A DNA stretch of 64,000 nt from Pseudarthrobacter chlorophenolicus A6. GTDB lineage: Bacteria > Actinomycetota > Actinomycetes > Actinomycetales > Micrococcaceae. A program made the position numbers and the translations under genes. Positions within the stretch are counted from its first letter, which is position 1; the number at the start of each line of letters is the position of its first letter. The notes below the pieces were generated by a model, which worked only from the letters and a program-made list of their open reading frames with translations, was not told where the DNA came from and ran no database searches. Below, piece by piece: positions 58,375 through 64,000 of the stretch. The stretch spans positions 186,001 to 250,000 of the forward strand of contig NC_011879.1 in NCBI RefSeq assembly GCF_000022025.1, in the 5' to 3' direction.

Positions 58375-59193
58375 TCAGGTCAGGACTTCGACCCGGGTTT
58401 CGAACGGAACGGGTTCCCAGACGATGGTCTCGGCGAGGGTCACTTCGATTCCTGCGGCTGTCTCCGCGGTGACGGCTTGGACCTTGGGGACGACGATGTG
58501 GACGCTTGCGCCTGCGGAGTCAGCAGCGTTGCGTGCCCGGTTGAAGTCCAGGTGCCGGCCGGCGGCGGCCACGGTGAGCCCGCCGCCGTTGACGGCAACG
58601 AAGTATTCGCCGCGCTCCAACCCGAAGCGGATCTCCCGGACCTCCTGGCCGTCGGTGGCGTCCGCTGCAGCTTCTTCAGCGGTGGCCCGGAGCGGATTCG
58701 CATCGTAGCGGCCGTCCTGGCCGACGGCGGTGAAGCCTTGGAAGATTGCCCCGCCAGTGTAGGACCGGGCGAAGTGGGCAGCTATCAGCCGGCGGAGGGC
58801 GGAAGGCTTGGCACCGAGGCCGGCCAGGGCCTGGCAAGCCACACTCTTCTCGGCGTCAAGGAGTGCCATGGTGAGATGCTCGGGGCCGATGTAGCCGTGG
58901 CCGGAGCTTTCTGAGAATTCATTGGCCAACTCTAGGATGGTGCGTGCCCGCGGTGTGAAGGGGCTGTGTCCGGAGGGTGCAACGTTCCCACGACCGATGA
59001 TCTCGACGATCTTCTCGGTGGCTGCCTTGTACGTGATCTCCAGGTCGGCGAATGCCCTGCCGACGATGCCCCGGTCCAGGATCAGCGCGAGGAGCAGGTG
59101 CTCGGAGCCGATGTAGCTGTGGGCGAGTTCGCGGGACTCGCGCTGGGCGAGGACGATGATGTTCCGGGCGTCCTCGGTGAACCGCTCAAACAT
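58375..59193 (-). CDS. Clp_N protein with C-terminal GE[FY]F domain, 272 aa
   Basis: Two Clp N-repeats (FTEDARNIIVLAQRESRELAHSYIGSEHLLLALI; GHGYIGPEHLTMALLD) in residues 1-135, then IRFGLERGEYFVAVNGGG, FNRARNAADSAGASVHIVVP and TIVWEPVPFETRVEV in residues ~180-272. ATG overlaps the 59186-59416 stop by ATGTTTGA. Confidence 0.8.
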   Translation of the reverse strand: MFERFTEDARNIIVLAQRESRELAHSYIGSEHLLLALILDRGIVGRAFADLEITYKAATEKIVEIIGRGNVAPSGHSPFTPRARTILELANEFSESSGHGYIGPEHLTMALLDAEKSVACQALAGLGAKPSALRRLIAAHFARSYTGGAIFQGFTAVGQDGRYDANPLRATAEEAAADATDGQEVREIRFGLERGEYFVAVNGGGLTVAAAGRHLDFNRARNAADSAGASVHIVVPKVQAVTAETAAGIEVTLAETIVWEPVPFETRVEVLT

Positions 59194-59416
59194 CCGGCTC
59201 CTCTTTCACGTTGTCCTTGGTGGCTTCGAGCCAGTCCCGGATGGATTGCTCGCTGTGCCAGCCGCCGGTGTAGCTGTTGTCGTTTCCGCGCACGTAGTCG
59301 TAGAGCTTCGGATAGCCTTCGGGGCCATCGAACTCGACCAGGTAGAGCGTGGTGTTGCCGCACGATTGTTCCGCAGAGCAGCACCATCGCTTGATGGACT
59401 GGGGAAGGTCGCTCAT
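59186..59416 (-). CDS. Small hypothetical protein with Cys cluster, 76 aa
   Basis: WCCSAEQSCGNTTLYLVEFDGPEGYPKLYDYVRGND gives three Cys residues and a beta hairpin; the end is helical (IRDWLEATKDNVKEEPDV). AAAGGAAAG precedes the ATG. Coupled to the following Clp_N gene. Confidence 0.65.
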   Translation of the reverse strand: MSDLPQSIKRWCCSAEQSCGNTTLYLVEFDGPEGYPKLYDYVRGNDNSYTGGWHSEQSIRDWLEATKDNVKEEPDV

Positions 59417-59471
59417 CGCTTTCCTTTCAGGGCGGCGGGCCGAAGCGTGGCGCTCCTGTTGTCGGTGTGGG

Positions 59472-59951
59472 TCAGGCAGAGAGCACGAAGCGCGGCTCGG
59501 GTTCCGTCGCCGATGGCTCCGGTGCCGTCATCAGATCGGTGAGCTGGTCGCCGATGGCTTCAAGGGTGGTGCCGCTCTGCGCGATGGTCAACGCAGCGAC
59601 GGACTCGTCATCGACAAGCAGGGACTGGAGCAGGTGCCCGGACCGGACGTTGCTGTCGGCGCATTGCAGGGCGAAGCGGACGGAGTTCTCCAGGACCTCC
59701 CTCACACGGGGTGTGAACGGGATGTGCCCGTTGGTCCTGGTGAGTCCTGCGCCGATGATTTCGATGATGTGGTCGCGGGCGTCGCCGCGGGTGACAGAAA
59801 GTGCGGTGAGGGCCTGGCCAGCGGGTCCGGGGTCGCGGGTGAGGGCGAGCAGCAGGTGTTCGGTGCCCACGTAGTTGTGGTTCAGCATCCTGGCTTCCTC
59901 CTGGGCGAGGACGACGGTGCGGCGGGCTGAATCGTCGAAGCGTTCAAACAT
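59472..59951 (-). CDS. Stand-alone Clp_N domain protein, 159 aa
   Basis: FDDSARRTVVLAQEEARMLNHNYVGTEHLLLALTRDPG and SNVRSGHLLQSLLVDDESVAAL are the two N-repeats; a short flexible tail follows, with no GE[FY]F domain. ATG overlaps the stop of a 15-codon frame with RQPKG, which has a start-site box in front. Confidence 0.85.
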   Translation of the reverse strand: MFERFDDSARRTVVLAQEEARMLNHNYVGTEHLLLALTRDPGPAGQALTALSVTRGDARDHIIEIIGAGLTRTNGHIPFTPRVREVLENSVRFALQCADSNVRSGHLLQSLLVDDESVAALTIAQSGTTLEAIGDQLTDLMTAPEPSATEPEPRFVLSA

Positions 59952-59991
59952 GACGGGATCCTTTGGGCTGGCGGGGAGGTTTCTTGCCCAT
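59944..59991 (-). pseudogene. RQPKG tag relic or leader peptide, 15 codons
   Basis: Reads MGKKPPRQPKGSRHV and stops at TGA overlapping the Clp_N ATG. At the position where tag genes have ATG (8 nt after the box) this sequence has AAG. Upstream bases ACACATGATGGGCA are identical to those before the tag gene at 36097. Most simply a tag gene whose start and body were lost; the remaining frame may couple translation to Clp_N. Confidence 0.5.
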
Positions 59992-59993
59992 CA

Positions 59994-60003
59994 TGTGTGC
60001 GGC
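59994..60003 (-). promoter_or_regulatory. GCCGYACACA box before tag relic/Clp_N gene
   Basis: GCCGCACACA, spacer TGATGGGC, then AAG instead of a start codon. Confidence 0.6.
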
Positions 60004-60037
60004 GTAGCAGGCGGCCCTGCCCGGTTCTATGGGTGCG

Positions 60038-60451
60038 TCAGGTGCCTGGCGTCCCAAGCCGCATCTGGAAGTCGGCCGCCTCGATCAACTCGCTGTAGGC
60101 CAGGAGGATCTCGAGTGCTTCCTTGGTCTGCTCTGTGATGTGGAAGAACCGGTCGTAGGCGTTGGCTGTGGCATCCCGGACTTCTACTGCGGTGTCGACC
60201 ATGGCGTCGACGTCGCGGATGTGGCGGGCGGAGTCGGTGAGGCCGCGGGGGTCACGGGAGGCGATGAGTTCCCGGACGCTATTGGCTGCGTCATCTGCCT
60301 GGGAGGACAGGTCCTCGTGGCCGTCGCGGTCAGCGTCGACGCTCAGCTGGACGTAGATGTCCCGGACCGCCTCCAAGGTGACGGTGTCCCGCATGAATTC
60401 GAGGCGATGCGCGATCTTCTCCGCGCTGACGATGGCAAAAGGTGAAGGCAT
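60038..60451 (-). CDS. Hypothetical helical protein, 137 aa
   Basis: Mostly helix (AEKIAHRLEFMRDTVTLEAVRDIYVQLSVDAD; TANAYDRFFHITEQTKEALEILLAYSELIEAA). No family recognised. Starts 2 nt after the preceding stop, so cotranscribed with 60454-60879. Confidence 0.65.
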   Translation of the reverse strand: MPSPFAIVSAEKIAHRLEFMRDTVTLEAVRDIYVQLSVDADRDGHEDLSSQADDAANSVRELIASRDPRGLTDSARHIRDVDAMVDTAVEVRDATANAYDRFFHITEQTKEALEILLAYSELIEAADFQMRLGTPGT

Positions 60452-60453
60452 GG

Positions 60454-60879
60454 TCAGTTCTCCAATTCGGAATGGGCCGAGACGAGGGTGATGGCCACGA
60501 CGTCCAGGACGACGTCGTTCTCACTGGCCCGGTTACGGGATCGTGCGCATTGGGCCATGAGGCGGGCTGTCACGAAATCTTCGTGGATGGTGTGGCCGAT
60601 ACTCCGGCGTGCCGTGTCAGTGACACTGAGTGAGGCCAGGGCGTAGCCGGTAGCGCGAGGCGGGTTGATGTGACTAAGTGGCGTCCCGGTTACGGGGTCC
60701 TGGTCCAGCATCGTGACGACGGCGACGGCGAACTCCAGGTCAGGGACGTCGCTGTTGGCCTGGCGTTTTTCTGCCTCGTCACTTGCGGTGGACAGAGAGC
60801 CGAAAAGGCCGGCGTCGGTAAGGTCCCAGTCCAGGTCGTCGGCGCGCCACAGGATGGCGAAGAAGGCTGGATTATCCAT
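60454..60879 (-). CDS. Hypothetical protein, 141 aa
   Basis: MDNPAFFAILWRADDLDWDLTDAGLFGSL, later a helix-strand mix ending in LDVVAITLVSAHSELEN. Overlaps the preceding gene by 8 nt (ATGGATAA). Not recognised. Confidence 0.65.
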   Translation of the reverse strand: MDNPAFFAILWRADDLDWDLTDAGLFGSLSTASDEAEKRQANSDVPDLEFAVAVVTMLDQDPVTGTPLSHINPPRATGYALASLSVTDTARRSIGHTIHEDFVTARLMAQCARSRNRASENDVVLDVVAITLVSAHSELEN

Positions 60880-61213
60880 CGGTGTCTTTCCTCTTGATTC
60901 GGTCCAGGAGGGACACCGGCTCCCAGCAGGGAATCGTGCCCATGACGACGGGGAAACCGTTGCTGTTCGCTGCCGTGACCTCCTCCCGAGGTGCCGGAGT
61001 CATGACGGTGATGTTGCCGAGGGTGCCGTGCGGGCCAAGCCCTTTCGCCGCCTCGTAGGCCTGATGGTAGGTGAGGAAGTTCTGCGGCTCGTCCCGGCTG
61101 TAGGGGTCGTCGGGGCACCGGGTGTCTTCAACACGGAAGAACTCGCCGGGTCGCAGCGGAATTGTGAACTCCGTGGAGGGGCGCGGCGGCTGAACGTTCA
61201 GGGGCGACGGCAT
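60872..61213 (-). CDS. Stand-alone GE[FY]F domain protein, 113 aa
   Basis: FTIPLRPGEFFRVEDTRC, YHQAYEAAKGLG, GNITVMTPAPREE and GFPVVMGTIPCWEPVSLL form the shared domain over almost the full length, showing it can exist on its own. ATG 61213 overlaps the preceding stop (TAATG); a longer GTG start is less likely. Confidence 0.7.
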   Translation of the reverse strand: MPSPLNVQPPRPSTEFTIPLRPGEFFRVEDTRCPDDPYSRDEPQNFLTYHQAYEAAKGLGPHGTLGNITVMTPAPREEVTAANSNGFPVVMGTIPCWEPVSLLDRIKRKDTDG

Positions 61214-61416
61214 TAGCTCACCGGTTCCCACATGAGCCGGGCCGGCAGGACGACGGCCTCGTGGTCGGTGATCAGCCGGAATGATCCTGCCATGGGTCCG
61301 GCGAGGACTCCGAGGAGGTTCGGGTCGATGACCTGCAGCGGTGTGTCCGTATCATCGACGATGATCGACTCAAGGGGCAGGTCCCGGAGTTCCGAAGGCT
61401 GGGTGAGTGTCCGCAC
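61213..61416 (-). CDS. Small hypothetical protein, 67 aa
   Basis: LRDLPLESIIVDDTDTPLQVIDPNLLG, FRLITDHEAVVLPARLMWEPVS: a small beta protein with the LPxxSxxxD opening also seen in 43893-44546. GTG start 2 nt after the membrane-peptide stop. Confidence 0.6.
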   Translation of the reverse strand: MRTLTQPSELRDLPLESIIVDDTDTPLQVIDPNLLGVLAGPMAGSFRLITDHEAVVLPARLMWEPVS

Positions 61417-61418
61417 AG

Positions 61419-61550
61419 CTACATCACCTCGGTGATCGGGAAGCCGCCGAAGGCGAGCATGACGAGGCAGGCGGAAAGCCCTCCGGCGATCACGAACTTA
61501 CGGACCTTTTCGAAGGTGCCGTGGTGGCCGGTGGGGTGGTTTCTGTTCAT
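61419..61550 (-). CDS. Small membrane peptide, 43 aa, box-driven
   Basis: MNRNHPTGHHGTFEKVRKFVIAGGLSACLVMLAFGGFPI: a His-containing N-terminus and one membrane helix. The start-site box 8 nt upstream is the main support for such a short gene and selects this ATG over longer readings. First gene of a run that leads through the GE[FY]F protein. Confidence 0.65.
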   Translation of the reverse strand: MNRNHPTGHHGTFEKVRKFVIAGGLSACLVMLAFGGFPITEVM

Positions 61551-61558
61551 GGGACCCA

Positions 61559-61568
61559 TGTGTGCGGT
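61559..61568 (-). promoter_or_regulatory. GCCGYACACA-like box for membrane peptide gene
   Basis: ACCGCACACA, spacer TGGGTCCC, ATG; 2 nt from the upstream terminator region. Confidence 0.7.
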
Positions 61569-61570
61569 AG

Positions 61571-61608
61571 AGACGAAAAAGGTCCCCGGCCGCTGAGCCA
61601 GGGGCATC
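61571..61608 (-). terminator. Rho-independent terminator of gene 61617-61994
   Basis: CCCC.GGC and GCC.GGGG arms, then CCTTTTTCG in the minus-strand reading. Confidence 0.75.
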
Positions 61609-61616
61609 TCCATCTC

Positions 61617-61994
61617 CTAGTCGGTGCCGGACCGGAGCTTCCTGACGTGCTTCTCGGCGTCCTCAATGTCCCACAGATTGTCCTCAGGGTGTCCTGAGAT
61701 ACGGCCGGACTTGTATGTGGCGCGAAGACCGGCGAGGTGAGCTTCAGCAAGGGCGAGTTCAATGAGGCGGGGGTTGCGGATGATGGCCGGGGTAGGGGAG
61801 GTGTCTGCCTTGTCCCGCCGCCGGTGCTCGGCCATAGTGAAGCCCAGATCACCCAGAAGCAGTGTGGCCAGGAGGGAGACTGCGAACCATTCGACCGGCC
61901 AATGGAAGACCAGCTGCCACCCACAGTGAACGGCGATGATGGCCAACGAGACGGTGTACACGTTCACCAGGAGGAGGGGCTTCGTCTTAGCCAT
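61617..61994 (-). CDS. Two-span membrane protein, 125 aa
   Basis: LLLVNVYTVSLAIIAVHCGW and VEWFAVSLLATLLLGDLGF are two adjacent spans; the tail is a charged cytosolic helix (LIELALAEAHLAGLRATYKSG; DAEKHVRKLRSG). Starts at TGATG overlapping the preceding stop. Not recognised. Confidence 0.65.
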   Translation of the reverse strand: MAKTKPLLLVNVYTVSLAIIAVHCGWQLVFHWPVEWFAVSLLATLLLGDLGFTMAEHRRRDKADTSPTPAIIRNPRLIELALAEAHLAGLRATYKSGRISGHPEDNLWDIEDAEKHVRKLRSGTD

Positions 61995-62332
61995 CAGTAG
62001 CCAAGGATCCGCTCGGCACGGGCGAACAGTGATGCTGCCAGTTCTTCCATGGCGGCCTGCGGTTCTGCCGATGATCCGGTGGGGTTGGGTACAGCGGAGC
62101 GCCATTCACTGGGCGGCAATGACAGCAGCTCGGTCCAGGTCATGGCTGCGTGGTTGAGGACGCTGACGGAGGCGTGTGAGTTCTTGTCCAGGGCGGTGTT
62201 GAGGATGCGCACCTGCAGAATAGTGTGCCGGGCCGGCATTCCCGGGTGGGGGATCTGGGCGTGCGCGGTCTGGGTGAGCCGGGCGGAGAGAGGGTCGCGG
62301 CCGTAGCTGGTATCCACGATGTTCAGGTCCAT
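61994..62332 (-). CDS. Hypothetical protein, 112 aa
   Basis: MDLNIVDTSYGRDPLSARLTQTAHAQI..., with HTILQVRILNTAL and a C-terminal helix (AAMEELAASLFARAERILG). ATG 62332 follows GAAGGAATC. Lies 8 nt after the GE[FY]F protein gene, so cotranscribed. Confidence 0.65.
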   Translation of the reverse strand: MDLNIVDTSYGRDPLSARLTQTAHAQIPHPGMPARHTILQVRILNTALDKNSHASVSVLNHAAMTWTELLSLPPSEWRSAVPNPTGSSAEPQAAMEELAASLFARAERILGY

Positions 62333-62340
62333 GATTCCTT

Positions 62341-62790
62341 CTATGCAGTTTCGGCTTGCGTGGCTGGACGGTTCAAGAAGCGGATGCGCTCCGGAATGGA
62401 GATGGTCCGCCATTTTGTGTTCCGGCCCATGACGACCGTGGTTCCGTCGGCGGCCAGGGCGGTGACGTCGGTGTAGCCGTCCGGGGCGACGATGGTGATG
62501 CGGGCGATGGAGCCTTGTTCTCCACAGGTGAGCGCCTTCCTGTAGGCGTCCCGGTAGTGCAGGAAGTTCACCTCAGAGCGTTCGCCGATGCGGAACATTG
62601 TGGTGTCCCAGACGTGAAAGTATTCACCGTCGTTGAGGACGAGCTCGACGTCATCCTTGCCGGTGCCCGGTCCGATGTCAGGGTGTACGGTTCCGTAGGC
62701 GTCATTGAAAGGCTTGAAGAGCAGCTTTCCGTCAGGGTCGTAGGAGAAGAACATCTCAAGAGTCCTGACGTGGCCATAGAAAATTTCCAT
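62341..62790 (-). CDS. GE[FY]F domain protein, 149 aa, box-driven
   Basis: VELVLNDGEYFHVWDTTMF, YRDAYRKALTCG, ARITIVAP and DGTTVVMGRNTKWRTISI form the shared domain at residues ~50-140, preceded by a short N-terminal part (MEIFYGHVRTLEMFFSYDPDG). Start fixed by the box. Links the box regulon directly to the domain fused to Clp_N. Confidence 0.75.
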   Translation of the reverse strand: MEIFYGHVRTLEMFFSYDPDGKLLFKPFNDAYGTVHPDIGPGTGKDDVELVLNDGEYFHVWDTTMFRIGERSEVNFLHYRDAYRKALTCGEQGSIARITIVAPDGYTDVTALAADGTTVVMGRNTKWRTISIPERIRFLNRPATQAETA

Positions 62791-62798
62791 GCCCCTGA

Positions 62799-62808
62799 TG
62801 TGTGCGGA
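62799..62808 (-). promoter_or_regulatory. GCCGYACACA-like box for gene 62341-62790
   Basis: TCCGCACACA, spacer TCAGGGGC, ATG. Confidence 0.7.
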
Positions 62809-62873
62809 CCCCTGCATTTGGGTCCCCAAGCCGCCTAACTTCGGAGGGGGTTGACCGCCGCGTCGCGGCGACG

Positions 62874-63329
62874 CTACTTCAGGGTCTGACCGCCGCCAGG
62901 CCATTCGACCCTGGCCAGCGGTGTCGCCAGGATCAGCTTCCAGCACCCGTCGCACGGCTTCTTCGTGGTGGAGAGCGTCGAGCCCTCCATGTCCGCCCAG
63001 CTGGCACGGATGATGGCATTGGCCTCGGCGTGGATGCTGATGCAGGCGCCCGGACCTGTGTCGTAGGAGCTTCCGTAATCTTTGCCGACACTGGCCCGCG
63101 GGCAGGCACCGCTGGTGAGGCAACCGGCCATTCCCGAAGGGGCTCCGTTGTAGCCGGTCGCGACGATACGCATGTCAGCGGTCATGATGACGGCCCCGAC
63201 CTGTGCGCGGGAGCAGTCGGCGCGGGCAGCGACTGCTGTCGCGATGCTCATCGCCCAGTCGCTCCAGGTCGGTCGCGGATCCGAGGCGGGTGCGCCATTG
63301 TCTGCCAGAGTGGCTGGTTGTTCAGTCAT
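62874..63329 (-). CDS. Cytidine/deoxycytidylate (dCMP) deaminase-like enzyme
   Basis: 151 residues. ISIHAEANAI supplies the zinc His and catalytic Glu, and KKPCDGCWKLI the two zinc Cys residues; NGAPSGMAGCLTSGACPR matches the dCMP-deaminase insert that carries another zinc site. Predicted to convert dCMP to dUMP. The start may instead be a GTG 3 codons earlier that directly follows the upstream stop. A second nucleotide enzyme (36834-37418) lies in the same plasmid region. Confidence 0.88.
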   Translation of the reverse strand: MTEQPATLADNGAPASDPRPTWSDWAMSIATAVAARADCSRAQVGAVIMTADMRIVATGYNGAPSGMAGCLTSGACPRASVGKDYGSSYDTGPGACISIHAEANAIIRASWADMEGSTLSTTKKPCDGCWKLILATPLARVEWPGGGQTLK

Positions 63330-63338
63330 GTGCAGCAC

Positions 63339-63671
63339 TCACAGGTTCCAGGACTTGTCGGGGTCCGCCAGGTCATCGAAAAGTTCGAGTTGTCCGGTGT
63401 AGCCGGTCAGCTCCCGGAAGTGGGCGATGACCGAGTCGTGGCTGCGGTGGGTAAAAACCTCGGCGCCGTCGGCGTAGAGGATGTGCACTTGCCGGTCGTC
63501 GTCCAGGCCGATGACGTAGTCGGGTTCGTGCCGGCGGTCGATGATTTCGCGCAGGACCGACTTGATGCTGGTCGCGTCGAGGTGGGTCAGGTGGCTGAAG
63601 TCGCCGTTCTCCCAGCCTTGAAGGGGAACAGTGTATTCAAGGGTCTCGCGGATAGTGACGTGGTCAGTCAT
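63339..63671 (-). CDS. Hypothetical protein, 110 aa
   Basis: MTDHVTIRETLEYTVPLQGW..., with RRHEPDYVIGLDDDRQVHILYADGAEVF and an acidic end. ATG overlaps the upstream stop by ATGACTGA. Not recognised; cotranscribed with the deaminase gene. Confidence 0.65.
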   Translation of the reverse strand: MTDHVTIRETLEYTVPLQGWENGDFSHLTHLDATSIKSVLREIIDRRHEPDYVIGLDDDRQVHILYADGAEVFTHRSHDSVIAHFRELTGYTGQLELFDDLADPDKSWNL

Positions 63672-63945
63672 CGATGTTCTCCGGGCCGGTTCCAGCTGCG
63701 GCGGGGGCCGGGGCCTGGTCGAGCTTGGCCTGCCGTGCATCGTAGGTCTTCTTGAGGTCCGCGGTTATCCACTGGTGGCTCATTGCCTGGGTGTGGGCAT
63801 CCTTGTGTCCGGCCGCGTATGCCTGGGCGAGGGCTTCTCGGATGACGAAGACGGTGTTGCCGGCGTCGGCCTGGGGGCTGCTGATCTCCCGCACCACGGC
63901 CTGCAGTTGCTGGTCGAGGTGGGCGGGCATCGGGGTGTAGCTCAT
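63664..63945 (-). CDS. Hypothetical helical protein, 93 aa
   Basis: LDQQLQAVVREISSPQADAGNTVFVIREALAQAYAAGHKDAHTQAM followed by a proline-rich tail. GAGGAACCC before the ATG, which overlaps the stop of a gene entering from the right. Confidence 0.65.
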   Translation of the reverse strand: MSYTPMPAHLDQQLQAVVREISSPQADAGNTVFVIREALAQAYAAGHKDAHTQAMSHQWITADLKKTYDARQAKLDQAPAPAAAGTGPENIDD

Positions 63946-64000
63946 GGGTTCCTCGTTCTCACGGGTGGGCCGGTGCGGAGTTCGTCGGCGCGGTGCTGGA
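63942..64000 (-). CDS. 3' end of a gene entering from the right
   Basis: Eighteen codons reading QHRADELRTGPPVRTRNP before TGA, which overlaps the next ATG (ATGA). Too short to identify; the overlap is what makes it likely. Confidence 0.4.
   Translation of the reverse strand, partial: QHRADELRTGPPVRTRNP

Noticed and set aside
15477..62808. GCCGYACACA as a ribosome-binding site
   Set aside because: No complementarity to the anti-Shine-Dalgarno CCTCC sequence, and it is pyrimidine/ACAC-rich rather than purine-rich.

Overview
The window looks like part of a large conjugative-type plasmid (or plasmid-like element) of a high-GC actinobacterium, most likely Micrococcaceae/Arthrobacter-like. The grounds are the GC-rich codon use, a DUF4193 protein, an ImmA/IrrE plus MAB_1171c-like membrane protein locus, small actinobacterial Cys-pair proteins, a ParA partition system, a primase-type replication protein, a KfrA-like protein, and FtsK- and TraG/VirB4-like transfer ATPases. 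No rRNA, tRNA, CRISPR array or insertion sequence was seen. The taxon is an inference.

Layout. 1-6.2 kb: end of an FtsK-like pump, DUF4193, an SRAP peptidase, and a protein related to the plasmid's own ParB-like protein, with a perfect palindrome at its start. 6.2-13.8 kb: orphan C5-cytosine methyltransferase; candidate origin, ribbon-helix-helix protein and primase-like Rep; a 1.4-kb array of degenerate palindromic repeats (probable centromere); parA and a parB-like gene. 14-24 kb and 28-38 kb: two runs of mostly leftward genes whose products share an N-terminal module of about 28 residues (consensus RQPKGIPVGGQFAATTHSEP) joined to otherwise unrelated bodies. 24-28.5 kb: a partly duplicated XRE repressor / ImmA protease / multi-spanning membrane protein / oxygenase locus with two matching operators. 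38-44.6 kb: KfrA-like protein, DUF457-like membrane protein and an AbiE-like toxin-antitoxin pair. 44.6-54.3 kb: transfer-type genes (FtsK with a fused HAD domain, NERD protein, TraG/VirB4-like ATPase). 54.3-55.8 kb: non-coding DNA dense in GNA-triloop mini-hairpins. 55.8-64 kb: a leftward run with four Clp_N proteins, a shared small domain built around GE[FY]F, and a dCMP deaminase-like enzyme.

The main unifying signal is the decamer GCCGYACACA (allowing 1-2 mismatches) placed exactly 8 nt before the start codon of 22 genes, with no Shine-Dalgarno between. It precedes both tagged and untagged genes (metallophosphoesterase, 5'-nucleotidase, membrane peptide and others) on both strands. This fits a plasmid-wide set of leaderless transcripts under one promoter type. 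A second box, CTACGCATGTT, lies exactly 7 nt before two transfer-region genes. Tag, box, Clp_N cluster and GEFF domain together look like an undescribed plasmid programme. Its function is not evident from sequence: co-delivery or host take-over at plasmid entry is only a hypothesis.
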